Source of the DNA: an uncultured Pelagibacteraceae bacterium
GTDB taxonomy: Bacteria; Pseudomonadota; Alphaproteobacteria; Pelagibacterales; Pelagibacteraceae
DNA: 64,000 nucleotides
Direction: 5' to 3'
Assembly (NCBI GenBank): GCA_902592445.1
Contig: CACJEN010000005.1
Location: 27,402 to 91,401, forward strand
The notes beneath the pieces are model-generated. The model did not search any database and had not been told where the DNA came from. It saw only the letters and a program-made list of their open reading frames with translations. The position numbers and the translations under genes are program-made. Positions 17,488 to 25,332 of the stretch are shown here, piece after piece (position 1 is the first letter of the stretch; each line of letters starts with the position of its first letter).

Positions 17488-17548
17488 CTCCCTTTCTGAA
17501 TTACCGGACAGGTTCAAAGAGTATTTCTCAGTCCATTTGGACACCCCT
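17488..17548 (-). promoter_or_regulatory. TPP (thiamin pyrophosphate) riboswitch, THI element
   Basis: The minus strand carries the THI-box landmarks in order: GGGGTGTCC, then GGACTGAGA, then TTTGAACCTG, then a short CCGGTAATTCAG segment and AAAGGGAG. These correspond to the conserved GGGGUG..CUGAGA..UGAACCUG..G of TPP riboswitches. The last helix strand (GGGAG) lies 5-9 bases before the thiV ATG and doubles as the Shine-Dalgarno. TPP binding would therefore hide the ribosome site, i.e. translational repression. Confidence 0.93.
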
Positions 17549-17586
17549 AAATTTATTTATATATATTTTAAAATTTTATGGAAGAT

Positions 17587-18333
17587 TTAAATTAGAAAGT
17601 CATAAAGCATTTTTGAACTACTAATAAAAATTAAAGTATAAATTATGTTATAGAATAAGTTTTCCTCAATTATTTTAAGTAATTTAAAACCAATGTAAAT
17701 TCCTAATATTGATAGTGGGAATAACAAAATAGAATTAATTAGCGTTCCTGTATTCATCATAGATAGATGAATATATAATGGTAACTTAATTAAGTTTACA
17801 AATGTAAAAAAAATTACTCTCGTGCCAACATAAATTTCTTTTTTAAGTCTCAAAGGCAATAAATAAATACTTGTTGGTGTACCTCCAGCGTGTACACAAA
17901 AAGATGTAAATCCTGCAACAATTGTACAAACTGAACCCTTAATATTATTTTTTTTATGAGGTTTAATTTTATTTTTTTTAAATATGAAGTAATGCCCTGC
18001 AAATATAAAACCCATTAATCCAATTAGAAATTTTAAAAGATCTTCAGAAAAATATGAAAATGTAAATGAGCCAACAATAATTCCAATTGCAGCTGATGGG
18101 ATAATTAATTTTAAAGTTTCAAGGTCATAATCTTTTCTAAATCTATAAACCGCTATAAAATCTGAAAATATTAAAATTGGTAGCATAATTGCTAATGCCT
18201 CTGTTAATGACATTGATAGTGTCATTAATGGAATTGAAATTAATGCTATAGAACCTCCCAATCCAGATTTTGCTATTCCGAATAGAATTATTGCTGGAAT
18301 TACTGAAATTAAGAAAATAAGATTTATTTCCAT
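17587..18333 (-). CDS. TauE/SafE family permease (sulfite/organosulfur exporter-like)
   Basis: A 248-residue membrane protein with about eight helices and the duplicated half-structure of the TauE/SafE family. The conserved start AIILFGIAKSGLGGSIALISIPL and the central FTSFCVHAGGTPTSIYLLP repeat are typical. Family members export sulfite, sulfoacetate or other anions. It is the second-to-last gene before the thiV riboswitch and shares a strand with a GNAT gene upstream (6-base gap). Proximity to dmdA suggests, without proving, a role with a sulfur compound. Confidence 0.85.
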   Translation of the reverse strand: MEINLIFLISVIPAIILFGIAKSGLGGSIALISIPLMTLSMSLTEALAIMLPILIFSDFIAVYRFRKDYDLETLKLIIPSAAIGIIVGSFTFSYFSEDLLKFLIGLMGFIFAGHYFIFKKNKIKPHKKNNIKGSVCTIVAGFTSFCVHAGGTPTSIYLLPLRLKKEIYVGTRVIFFTFVNLIKLPLYIHLSMMNTGTLINSILLFPLSILGIYIGFKLLKIIEENLFYNIIYTLIFISSSKMLYDFLI

Positions 18334-18339
18334 TCAGTT

Positions 18340-18591
18340 TTACTGAAGCTGAAATAATTTTTTACCTAGTGGACTAATTGGTTCTTGAGGAATTGGTTTC
18401 TTGCCAGTTTTTTTTTCGATAATTTTAATTAATTGTTTAGCTAAGCCTTTTCGTCTAAAAATAGGATTTACGAATATATATTCGATCTCTCCCATCTCAT
18501 TATATCTTGCAAAACCAAGTGTTGTGTTCACATTTTTGAATGTAATTATACCTTCAGTTTCTACACACTCATAATTATTTAGGTTGTCCAT
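18340..18591 (-). CDS. short GNAT-type N-acetyltransferase
   Basis: An 83-residue minimal GNAT domain. The acetyl-CoA loop is recognisable in YIFVNPIFRRKGLAKQLIKIIE (R/Q-x-x-G-x-G/A replaced by RRKGLAK). It lacks the long N-terminal strands of full GNAT proteins, resembling the small Gcn5-like or YjdJ-type class. The product starts MDNLNNYECVETEG. Acceptor unknown. It lies six bases before the TauE/SafE gene. Confidence 0.72.
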   Translation of the reverse strand: MDNLNNYECVETEGIITFKNVNTTLGFARYNEMGEIEYIFVNPIFRRKGLAKQLIKIIEKKTGKKPIPQEPISPLGKKLFQLQ

Positions 18592-18593
18592 GA

Positions 18594-18758
18594 TCAGTCA
18601 TATAATAATAATCCTAGAATAGACAAGGCAATAATTGAAATAGTTACTATTATATAATTAATTTTAAATTTGTATTTTTGATAAAAAAAATCCTCAATTT
18701 TTTTCCAAAATATAACTATGAGTAATAAAATAATTACAGGTAATACAATTTTAACCAT
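18594..18758 (-). CDS. small two-pass membrane protein
   Basis: A 54-residue protein (start MVKIVLPVII) with two hydrophobic segments, about residues 3-18 and 35-53, separated by a basic loop. The stop is two bases before the GNAT gene. The frame extends upstream to an ATG at 18851 (85 residues), but that start would leave only five bases to dmdA and consume the only divergent promoter space, including a 15-bp palindrome. I therefore prefer 18758. No ribosome binding site clearly supports either start. No family recognised. Confidence 0.5.
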   Translation of the reverse strand: MVKIVLPVIILLLIVIFWKKIEDFFYQKYKFKINYIIVTISIIALSILGLLLYD

Positions 18759-18801
18759 TAAATAAGTTAGACTAATTAGTTTATTTTTTAAATTAATTAA
18801 A

Positions 18802-18816
18802 TTGTCTTTAAGACAA
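18802..18816. promoter_or_regulatory. 15-bp perfect palindrome upstream of dmdA
   Basis: TTGTCTT-T-AAGACAA is a perfect dyad with 7-bp arms, ending 40 bases before the dmdA start. Its left arm could also act as a -35 (TTGTCT) with CATAAA 18 bases downstream as a weak -10. Operator function is a guess from symmetry and location. Confidence 0.4.
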
Positions 18817-18856
18817 ATTTCTTTGCATAAAATTTGCTTTCTGCTATGCACTCACA

Positions 18857-19996
18857 ATGACAGATAAAAACTTTGGTTTTGGTACACAAATTAGAAAATC
18901 TCCTTATTTCAATGCAACAGTCAGATACGGTGCAAAAGGGTTTTCAGTTTATAACCATATGTATATTCCAAGAGATTTTGGAAGTCCTGAACAAAATTTT
19001 TGGAATTTGATTGAAAATGCCATTTTATGTGATGTTGCAGTTGAAAGGCAGGTTGAGATAACTGGACCAGATGCATACAAGTTTATACAGTTATTAACTC
19101 CAAGGGATTTATCTAAGCTTGCAGTGGGTCAATGCAAATATGTTTTAATAGTTAATAACGAAGGTGGAATTTTAAACGATCCAGTTTTATTAAGACTTGA
19201 TACAAATCATTTTTGGCTGTCACTTGCTGATAGTGATGTATTATTTTGGGCTCAGGGAGTTGCAATAAATTCTGGTTTGAACGTTAAAATTACAGAGCCT
19301 GATGTTTCACCATTGCAATTACAAGGTCCAAAATCAGGAGACATTATGGTTAGCTTATTCGGTGAAAGCATTAAGAGTTTAAAATACTACTGGCTTAAAG
19401 AGTACGAATTAGATGGAATTCCATTAATTGTTTCAAGAACTGGTTGGTCAAGTGAACTTGGATATGAAATATATTTAAGAGATGGATCAAAAGGTGATGA
19501 CTTGTATGAAAAAATTATGACTGGTGGAAAAAATTTTGGTATTCAGCCAGGTCATACATCATCAATAAGAAGAATTGAGGGTGGAATGTTATCTTATCAT
19601 GCAGATGCAGATATAAATACTAATCCTTTTGAACTAGGTCTTGATAGGTTAGTCAACTTAGAAAGTGATATAAATTTCATCGGTAAAGATGCATTAAAAA
19701 AAATTAAAAATGAAGGAATAAAAAGAAAACAAGTTGGTATTGAATTAGATTGTGAACCGTTGTTAGGTCCTAATACAACTTTTTGGACAATAATGAATAA
19801 AAGTGAAAAAGTTGGGAAAGTTACATCAGCTGTTTACTCACCAAGACTTAAAAAAAATATTGCTTTAGCAATGGTAGATATAAAATACACAGATTTAGGA
19901 ACAAAATTAAAAACTAAAATTGATGATAAAATAGTCAATTGCACTATCGTGGAAAAACCATTTTTTGATCCTAAAAAGAAGATTGCCTCAAGTTAA
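18857..19996 (+). CDS. dmdA: dimethylsulfoniopropionate (DMSP) demethylase
   Basis: GcvT-superfamily enzyme that transfers a methyl group from DMSP to tetrahydrofolate, giving methylmercaptopropionate. It is the first step by which SAR11 gains carbon and reduced sulfur from phytoplankton DMSP. The 379 residues begin with the DmdA-type stretch RKSPYFNATVRYGAKGFSVYN. Other family blocks are CDVAVERQVEITGPDA, RTGWSSELGYEIYL, RRIEGGMLSYHADADINTNPFELGLDRLV, and ARIMDIK-like ALAMVDIKY. The N-terminal portion and the S-Y-H-A-D segment separate it from plain GcvT. It is single-gene and divergent from a membrane microprotein. Confidence 0.95.
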   Translation: MTDKNFGFGTQIRKSPYFNATVRYGAKGFSVYNHMYIPRDFGSPEQNFWNLIENAILCDVAVERQVEITGPDAYKFIQLLTPRDLSKLAVGQCKYVLIVNNEGGILNDPVLLRLDTNHFWLSLADSDVLFWAQGVAINSGLNVKITEPDVSPLQLQGPKSGDIMVSLFGESIKSLKYYWLKEYELDGIPLIVSRTGWSSELGYEIYLRDGSKGDDLYEKIMTGGKNFGIQPGHTSSIRRIEGGMLSYHADADINTNPFELGLDRLVNLESDINFIGKDALKKIKNEGIKRKQVGIELDCEPLLGPNTTFWTIMNKSEKVGKVTSAVYSPRLKKNIALAMVDIKYTDLGTKLKTKIDDKIVNCTIVEKPFFDPKKKIASS

Positions 19997-19998
19997 AA

Positions 19999-20166
19999 TT
20001 AGAAAATAAAATAAGTAATCAAAATTACAATTAATACAATTATAGACCAAATGGATAAATTGGTTAGAAATTGTTTAAATTTTGAATTAGTTTTTAGAAA
20101 AGCAGGCAAAACTAATATTAATACAGCAATTAGAGATATCGCTGGAATTACTTGTTCTAAATTCAA
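19999..20166 (-). CDS. 55-residue two-pass membrane microprotein (TTG start)
   Basis: Minus-strand frame starting at TTG (20166) six bases after the ABC-2 permease stop and ending two bases from the dmdA stop. The product reads MNLEQVIPAI with two hydrophobic helices (about 7-24 and 40-55) and a basic loop (LKTNSKFKQF) between, a coherent membrane layout. No ATG is available in frame before a stop, so TTG is the only reasonable start, and no Shine-Dalgarno is seen. It would be the third gene of the ABC exporter operon. No family recognised. Confidence 0.45.
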   Translation of the reverse strand: MNLEQVIPAISLIAVLILVLPAFLKTNSKFKQFLTNLSIWSIIVLIVILITYFIF

Positions 20167-20171
20167 ACTAT

Positions 20172-20939
20172 TTATTGTTTTATGTTATAACCTTTTTTTA
20201 ACAATGTTGTTACAACAGTTATACAAGTTATTAAAAAAAGTAACATACAGCCAATACTTATCCATATATTAAAATCTGAAACACCATAAAAAGAGTATCT
20301 CATTCCATTAATTAGATAAACAACTGGATTAAAGTAAGTAACTGTTTGCCAAAAAGAAGGAAGCATATCTAAAGAGTATAAGCTACCGCCAAGAAAAACC
20401 ATTGGTGTAATTACTAATGTTGGTACAATTGACATTTGTTCAAAATTAGAGCTCATCAATCCAATTAAAAAGCCAAATAGTGCGAATGTAAAAGCTACAA
20501 GCACCAAAAGGAATATCATGAGTAATGGATATTTAACTGTTACATCTACAAAAAACAAAGAGGTAATAAATATAACAACGCCAACTATTAAAGTTTTAGT
20601 TGCACCTGCCCCAACAAATGCAAGTACTACTTCAAACGTAGAAATTGGAGCAGCTAAAATTTCATAAATAGTGCCATTAAATTTTGGAAAAAATATTCCA
20701 AAAGAAGTATTGCTTATTGATTGTGTCAATAAAGTTAACATCAATAAACCTGGTACTATGTATGAGCCATAACTTAGCCCATCAATACTCTCCACATAAT
20801 CACCAATAACAGATCCAAAAACAATAAAGTAAAGAGAGGTGGATAACACTGGTGAAAGTAAAGATTGTAGTAACGTTCTTCTAAATCTATCCATTTCATG
20901 AAGGTAAATAGCTCTTAGAGCATAAAAGTTAAATTTCAT
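20172..20939 (-). CDS. ABC-2 type transporter permease
   Basis: A 255-residue permease of the ABC-2 family (YadH/NodJ type) with about six membrane helices. The C-terminal [20 protein letters not shown] block is characteristic of this family. It overlaps its ATP-binding partner by 11 bases (20929-20939), so the two form one exporter, expected as a homodimer of each. Family members export polysaccharides, lipids or small molecules. Nothing in the neighbourhood names the substrate. Confidence 0.9.
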   Translation of the reverse strand: MKFNFYALRAIYLHEMDRFRRTLLQSLLSPVLSTSLYFIVFGSVIGDYVESIDGLSYGSYIVPGLLMLTLLTQSISNTSFGIFFPKFNGTIYEILAAPISTFEVVLAFVGAGATKTLIVGVVIFITSLFFVDVTVKYPLLMIFLLVLVAFTFALFGFLIGLMSSNFEQMSIVPTLVITPMVFLGGSLYSLDMLPSFWQTVTYFNPVVYLINGMRYSFYGVSDFNIWISIGCMLLFLITCITVVTTLLKKGYNIKQ

Positions 20940-21864
20940 TATTTTCCTTTACTAAAGTGACAAATATTTTTTCTAAAGAACTTTGCTCTGTTTTAAGGTC
21001 TCTCATTTTTAAACCAGCCTCTTTTAATTCTTGTAACAAATTTGTAATTCCAGTCCTCTCAGCTCTAACATTATAGTTATAAATAAGCGACATTTGATCT
21101 TTTCCAATTACTAATTCATATTTTGAAAGTTGTTCAGGAATTTGAGTTATTTTATCTTGTAGTTCTATTAATAAAGTTTTTTGACCCATTCTTTTAAGTA
21201 AATCATTTTTATTTTCTACAACAATGATTTCTCCTTGATTGATTACAGCTACTCTATCTGCAATTGCCTCTGCCTCTTCAATGTAATGAGTTGTCAAAAT
21301 TATTGTTACTCCAGTTTTTCTTAATATATCCACAACATTCCACATATCTTTTCTTAACTCTACATCTACACCTGCTGTTGGTTCATCCAAAAAAAGTATT
21401 GAGGGTTCATGAGAAAGTGCTTTGGCAATTAAAACTCTTCTTTTCATTCCGCCAGATAATTGTCTAAGTCCAAGATCTTTTTTATCCCATAAACTTAAAT
21501 CTTTTAAAACTTTTTCTATATGTTTCGGATTTGGAGATTTGCCATACAAGCCTCTCGAGTAAGATACATTATTGAAAACCGTCTCAAAAGCTTCCAAGGT
21601 TAATTCTTGGGGTACTAATCCAATTCTTGATCTAGTTTCGCGGTATTGATCAATTATATCAAAATTGTCGACAGTAATGTTGCCTGAAGTGGGAGTTACA
21701 ATTCCACATATTACACTTATCAAAGTTGTTTTCCCAGCTCCATTGGGACCTAATAATGCTAAAATTTCTCCTTTTTTAATTGTGAGATTAATATTTTTTA
21801 AAGCGTTAAATCCATTACTGTAAACTTTAGATAAGTCATTAATTATAATTTGATTTTCTTTCAT
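20929..21864 (-). CDS. ABC transporter ATP-binding protein (ABC-2 exporter)
   Basis: ATPase of 311 residues energising the permease that follows. Walker A is GPNGAGKT (39-46), the signature is [12 protein letters not shown], and Walker B is [12 protein letters not shown]. The C-terminal ~90 residues (from about 220) form the YadG/NodI-type extension. It is the first gene of its operon. A 95-base spacer upstream is shared with the end of the DUF4396 gene and should contain the promoter. Confidence 0.93.
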   Translation of the reverse strand: MKENQIIINDLSKVYSNGFNALKNINLTIKKGEILALLGPNGAGKTTLISVICGIVTPTSGNITVDNFDIIDQYRETRSRIGLVPQELTLEAFETVFNNVSYSRGLYGKSPNPKHIEKVLKDLSLWDKKDLGLRQLSGGMKRRVLIAKALSHEPSILFLDEPTAGVDVELRKDMWNVVDILRKTGVTIILTTHYIEEAEAIADRVAVINQGEIIVVENKNDLLKRMGQKTLLIELQDKITQIPEQLSKYELVIGKDQMSLIYNYNVRAERTGITNLLQELKEAGLKMRDLKTEQSSLEKIFVTLVKENNEI

Positions 21865-21959
21865 GGGGTTGTGAACATATAATTGTTAAAAAGATTATTA
21901 CAAGAAATTATAAGAACACATTTATTAACTACAATTAATAATAGGGTTTTTTAACTAAT

Positions 21960-22403
21960 CTAATGACAAGCTTGATCGAATTTTTTAAGTCTCCAATAAT
22001 TATAAGGCCATGGAGTTACAAAACCAACTGCTAACATAATTGGAACTACCCACCAGGTAAGTATTGCGCCACCTGTTAAGAAATAATCAGTTAAATTCAT
22101 TGCAACTTCCATGCTGATCATAGATATAAAACTCATCCCAATAGCTGTGTGAAAAGCTTTTTTGAAATCAAAATTTTGTTTCATCAAAATTATTGTCTCT
22201 AAAATAATACTTGTTATTAAACCATTTATGATGGCTAACATCATTATGGCAAGGACGGGAAAAGGGATTTTGGTTAATTGAAAAAATAAAATTGTTCCAA
22301 AATCTCCTATAGAACATCCAAGTAAACACCATGCAGTATTTTTTGCACTTCTTTTCCATGTATGTTTACATGACCAATTAAAATTTAAAGTTTCTGTACT
22401 CAT
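21960..22403 (-). CDS. DUF4396 membrane protein
   Basis: A 147-residue protein with four hydrophobic segments after a cytoplasmic N-terminus. The opening HTWKRSAKNTAWCLLGCSIGDFGTI and closing PIMLAVGFVTPWPYNYWRLKK fit the DUF4396 family. Cys and His residues at the start of helix 1 could bind metal, but this is speculative. It overlaps the preceding cytochrome c gene by four bases, so it is co-translated with two secreted c-type cytochromes. Confidence 0.78.
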   Translation of the reverse strand: MSTETLNFNWSCKHTWKRSAKNTAWCLLGCSIGDFGTILFFQLTKIPFPVLAIMMLAIINGLITSIILETIILMKQNFDFKKAFHTAIGMSFISMISMEVAMNLTDYFLTGGAILTWWVVPIMLAVGFVTPWPYNYWRLKKFDQACH

Positions 22404-22834
22404 TTTTTACTAATTTCCAACTGATGAAAATAAATATCATCATTCCAATATGATTTAATATAGGAAAGAATATTATCAATCCCTTCATCTTCAATATTGT
22501 CGCCAAAACCCATCATTTTACCTTCATAATTTTTTATCAGTTTTGCAAATCCATACTTTATAATTTTATGCAACAACTCATCGGAATGATGCCACGTATG
22601 TCCTGTTCCATTTAAAGGTGGTGCTTTTCTATGTCCGTCTTCATCAAATCCTTTCCAGTTTTTTGCACCAGCTAAATTTACTTGATGACAAGAAGCACAG
22701 TATTGATTGTATAATAATTTTCCTGCTTCAATTTTTAATGGATCGTCTTTAGTTATAGGATAATGAGAATGCGAATACGCAGTTTTAATTAAACAAAAAA
22801 ATAAAAATATTATAAAAAAAAAATTTTTAAACAT
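22400..22834 (-). CDS. class I c-type cytochrome
   Basis: A 144-residue secreted mono-heme cytochrome. A signal peptide covers about residues 1-21, the heme motif is C46-A-S-C49-H50, and the distal methionine is M107 or M108 in KMMGFGD, followed by the usual C-terminal helix (DNILSYIKSYW). It would carry electrons in the periplasm. It lies eight bases after another c-type cytochrome and overlaps a DUF4396 membrane gene, forming a three-gene unit. Confidence 0.9.
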   Translation of the reverse strand: MFKNFFFIIFLFFCLIKTAYSHSHYPITKDDPLKIEAGKLLYNQYCASCHQVNLAGAKNWKGFDEDGHRKAPPLNGTGHTWHHSDELLHKIIKYGFAKLIKNYEGKMMGFGDNIEDEGIDNILSYIKSYWNDDIYFHQLEISKK

Positions 22835-22842
22835 TTAAAATG

Positions 22843-23292
22843 TTAATGTGGTTTTCTATATCTGCTATGACACGCATTACAATTTGCCCACATTAATTTT
22901 TTGTAGGTTGCTTGTATGTCATCTACCTCTTCCATAACTTTAGCTAATTGTAACATGTCATCTGCTGCTTTTTGCATTAAAGCGTTAAATGCATCCTTTT
23001 CTTCCCAAATAATTGGTAAAGCCTCAGTACCATGACCTTCTTTAGAATTTTCTGGAAAATAATTTAATAAATTTTCATAATTCTTACTCATTTCAAGAAT
23101 AATAGGTTCTGCTTCCTCAAACTCGAAATCCTTCAATAGAATATTTACCCTTTTAGCTAATTTCGCATTATTGCTAAAAATTGCTTTTCTACCTTTAATT
23201 ATATCCTCTATACTTTCTTCAGAATGAGCAATAAAATTAGAATTAAAAAATGATGCAGCGACAAAAATTAGTAATAAAACTTTATTTTTCAT
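22843..23292 (-). CDS. cytochrome c'/c-556-like protein
   Basis: A 149-residue secreted helical protein with a signal peptide (about 1-23) and the heme-binding C138-N-A-C141-H142 almost at the C-terminus, the arrangement of the cytochrome c' / c-556 four-helix-bundle class. A methionine in the first mature helix would be the sixth ligand in a c-556; none is obvious there, so a high-spin c'-type heme is possible. Its start is 11 bases from the divergent cytochrome b561 gene. Confidence 0.85.
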   Translation of the reverse strand: MKNKVLLLIFVAASFFNSNFIAHSEESIEDIIKGRKAIFSNNAKLAKRVNILLKDFEFEEAEPIILEMSKNYENLLNYFPENSKEGHGTEALPIIWEEKDAFNALMQKAADDMLQLAKVMEEVDDIQATYKKLMWANCNACHSRYRKPH

Positions 23293-23303
23293 AAATATAA
23301 AGT

Positions 23304-23831
23304 ATGAGAGATTTAAACATTATACCAAAATATAATATTTTTACTAAATTTTTCCATTGGCTAAGTGTCATGGGTTTAACAGTTCAAATACCACTTGGTT
23401 TTTATTTAGTTAGACAAGAATTTTCTGATTTAAGAATAACAATTGAGGAAATTCACGTATTAATTGGAATTACAATTTTTTATATAACTTTATTAAGACT
23501 ATTGGTGAGGCTTTTTGTCAATTCTCCAGAAGATCCAATTGAGGCATTTCCAGGTCAAATGATAATTGCGAAACTAAATCATTTTTTATTATATTTAACA
23601 CTGCTAACAGTCACTTCTTCTGGGATATTAAAAAAGTTGTTTAATGGTGAAAAATTAAATTTTGGGATTACTGAAATCAAATTAAAATCGAATTTTGATT
23701 ATGCTGATTTAAGTTATGATGTGCATATATACTCAAATTATACTTTGATTGCTCTTATATCTTTGCATATTTTAGCGGCATTGTTACATACCTTTGTTTT
23801 TAAAGATAATGTTATCAAAAGAATAACATGA
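23304..23831 (+). CDS. cytochrome b561 family membrane protein
   Basis: A 175-residue four-helix membrane cytochrome. Candidate heme-ligand histidines occur in FTKFFHWLS (H18), EEIHVLIG (H51) and in the last helix LISLHILAALLHTF. Such proteins move electrons between the quinone pool and periplasmic acceptors. The divergent placement beside two cytochromes c suggests a shared electron-transfer module. It overlaps the thioredoxin-like gene by four bases. Confidence 0.9.
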   Translation: MRDLNIIPKYNIFTKFFHWLSVMGLTVQIPLGFYLVRQEFSDLRITIEEIHVLIGITIFYITLLRLLVRLFVNSPEDPIEAFPGQMIIAKLNHFLLYLTLLTVTSSGILKKLFNGEKLNFGITEIKLKSNFDYADLSYDVHIYSNYTLIALISLHILAALLHTFVFKDNVIKRIT

Positions 23832-24211
23832 TTAAGCTTAAAATTTTAATATTTGTATCTTGTTTTACTTTTTATTCATTTGCAAGTTTTGGCTTTGAAA
23901 AATCTTCTAATTTTTCCTTAGATGAATTTGATAAACTAAACAATCAAGGAAAGACAATTGTAATTAATTCTTGGAACGAATGGTGTTCAGTTTGCGCAAC
24001 TCAAACTTCTATATTTGAACAAGCAAAAAAAGATTTTCCAGATTTTGAGTTCTTTTTTTATGAACATGATGAAAATAAAAATATAAGTGAAAAACTAAAT
24101 ATAAAGTTTTGGACCACTATAGCCATTTATAAAGATGGAAAAGAAATTGCTAGAGAAATTGGTTTGGATAAAAAAGAGGATATTTACGACTTACTCAAAA
24201 AAGGTATTTAA
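23828..24211 (+). CDS. exported thioredoxin-like protein lacking the cis-proline
   Basis: A 127-residue protein with a hydrophobic signal (about 4-20) and a thioredoxin fold. The redox motif is W52-C53-S-V-C56. The position that is cis-proline in nearly all thioredoxins (I-R-x-x-P-T) reads I92-K-F-W-T96-T, so proline is replaced by threonine. The final YKDGKEIAREIG resembles the thioredoxin glycine hairpin. It is co-translated with cytochrome b561. A role in heme-protein or electron-transfer maturation is possible but not shown. Confidence 0.8.
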   Translation: MIKLKILIFVSCFTFYSFASFGFEKSSNFSLDEFDKLNNQGKTIVINSWNEWCSVCATQTSIFEQAKKDFPDFEFFFYEHDENKNISEKLNIKFWTTIAIYKDGKEIAREIGLDKKEDIYDLLKKGI

Positions 24212-25323
24212 TTTAAGATTTCAGAAGCATTAGCGTATTGGTGACCAAAAACATCTGCAACAGCTTTATAAGTGACACAACCTTTATGAACATTTAATCC
24301 AGCTAAAAAGTTTAAATCTTCTTTTAACGCTTTTTGATAACCATCATTTGCTAGTTTACTTAAAAAGGGTAAAGTAGCATTGTTTAATGCAATTGTTGAA
24401 GTTCTAGGAACCCCTCCTGGCATGTTTGCTACGCAATAATGAACTACATCATCAACGATATAAGTTGGTTCTGCGTGTGTTGTCGGTTTGCTGGTTTCAA
24501 CACATCCACCTTGATCTATTGCAACATCAACTATTACAGATCCTCTTTTCATTTTCTTAAGCATATTTTTTGATACTAATTTTGGTGCTTCAGCCCCTGG
24601 AATTAAAACTCCTCCAACTAATAAATCACATTCTGAGATCAATTTTTCTATATCGGTTTGGTCACTTAATTGAGGAATGATTTTGTCTCCAAACATTTCA
24701 GTTAATTGTTTTAGTCTCTCAGCTGATTTATCAACAATATGAACTTTTGCTCTCATTCCTGTTGCAATAATTGCAGCATTTTCTCCAACAACGCCTCCAC
24801 CTAAAATAACTACATTACCAGGTTCTCCACCAGGAGCTCCACCAAGCAATATCCCTCTTCCTTTTTGATTTTTCTCTAAACAATGTGCTCCAGCTTGAAC
24901 AGACATTCTGCCTGCGACCGCACTCATTGGTGCAAGCAGTGGAAGTCTACCATTATTATCTGTGACAGTTTCATAAGCTATGCAAACTGATTTTGAATCT
25001 ATTAATCCTTGTGTTAATTCTTTTGCAGCAGCTAAATGCAAATAAGTAAAAACTATTTGATTTTCTTTAATCATTTTTACCTCTTTTGCTAAAGGTTCTT
25101 TGACTTTAACAATTATTTCAGAGTCGTTAAAAATATCCTCTGCCTTATCAATAATTTTAGCTCCAGCTGATTTATATTGATCATTATCAAAACCAGCTTC
25201 AAAACCACCATTATTTTCAATTAATACCTCATGACCATTTGAGGTTAAAGTTTTTACACTTTCGGGAGTTAATCCTATACGATTTTCTTGCGGTTTAATT
25301 TCCTTAGGAACACCGATTTTCAT
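24208..25323 (-). CDS. ald: alanine dehydrogenase
   Basis: NAD-dependent interconversion of L-alanine with pyruvate and ammonia, 371 residues. The N-terminus MKIGVPKEIKPQENRIGLTPE and the NAD loop VILGGGVVGENAA are standard for the family, as are K74 in the VKVKEPL region and a His in the FTYLHLAA block. It follows a class III aminotransferase by nine bases. Ald next to a taurine:pyruvate aminotransferase regenerates pyruvate, so here it probably serves taurine nitrogen release as well as alanine catabolism. Confidence 0.95.
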   Translation of the reverse strand: MKIGVPKEIKPQENRIGLTPESVKTLTSNGHEVLIENNGGFEAGFDNDQYKSAGAKIIDKAEDIFNDSEIIVKVKEPLAKEVKMIKENQIVFTYLHLAAAKELTQGLIDSKSVCIAYETVTDNNGRLPLLAPMSAVAGRMSVQAGAHCLEKNQKGRGILLGGAPGGEPGNVVILGGGVVGENAAIIATGMRAKVHIVDKSAERLKQLTEMFGDKIIPQLSDQTDIEKLISECDLLVGGVLIPGAEAPKLVSKNMLKKMKRGSVIVDVAIDQGGCVETSKPTTHAEPTYIVDDVVHYCVANMPGGVPRTSTIALNNATLPFLSKLANDGYQKALKEDLNFLAGLNVHKGCVTYKAVADVFGHQYANASEILN

Positions 25324-25332
25324 AAATTGGAA

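Noticed and set aside
20051..20272. Plus-strand 73-codon frame after dmdA.
   Set aside because: It runs antisense across the end of the ABC permease and the 19999-20166 microprotein frame, has no ribosome site, and its composition is incoherent.
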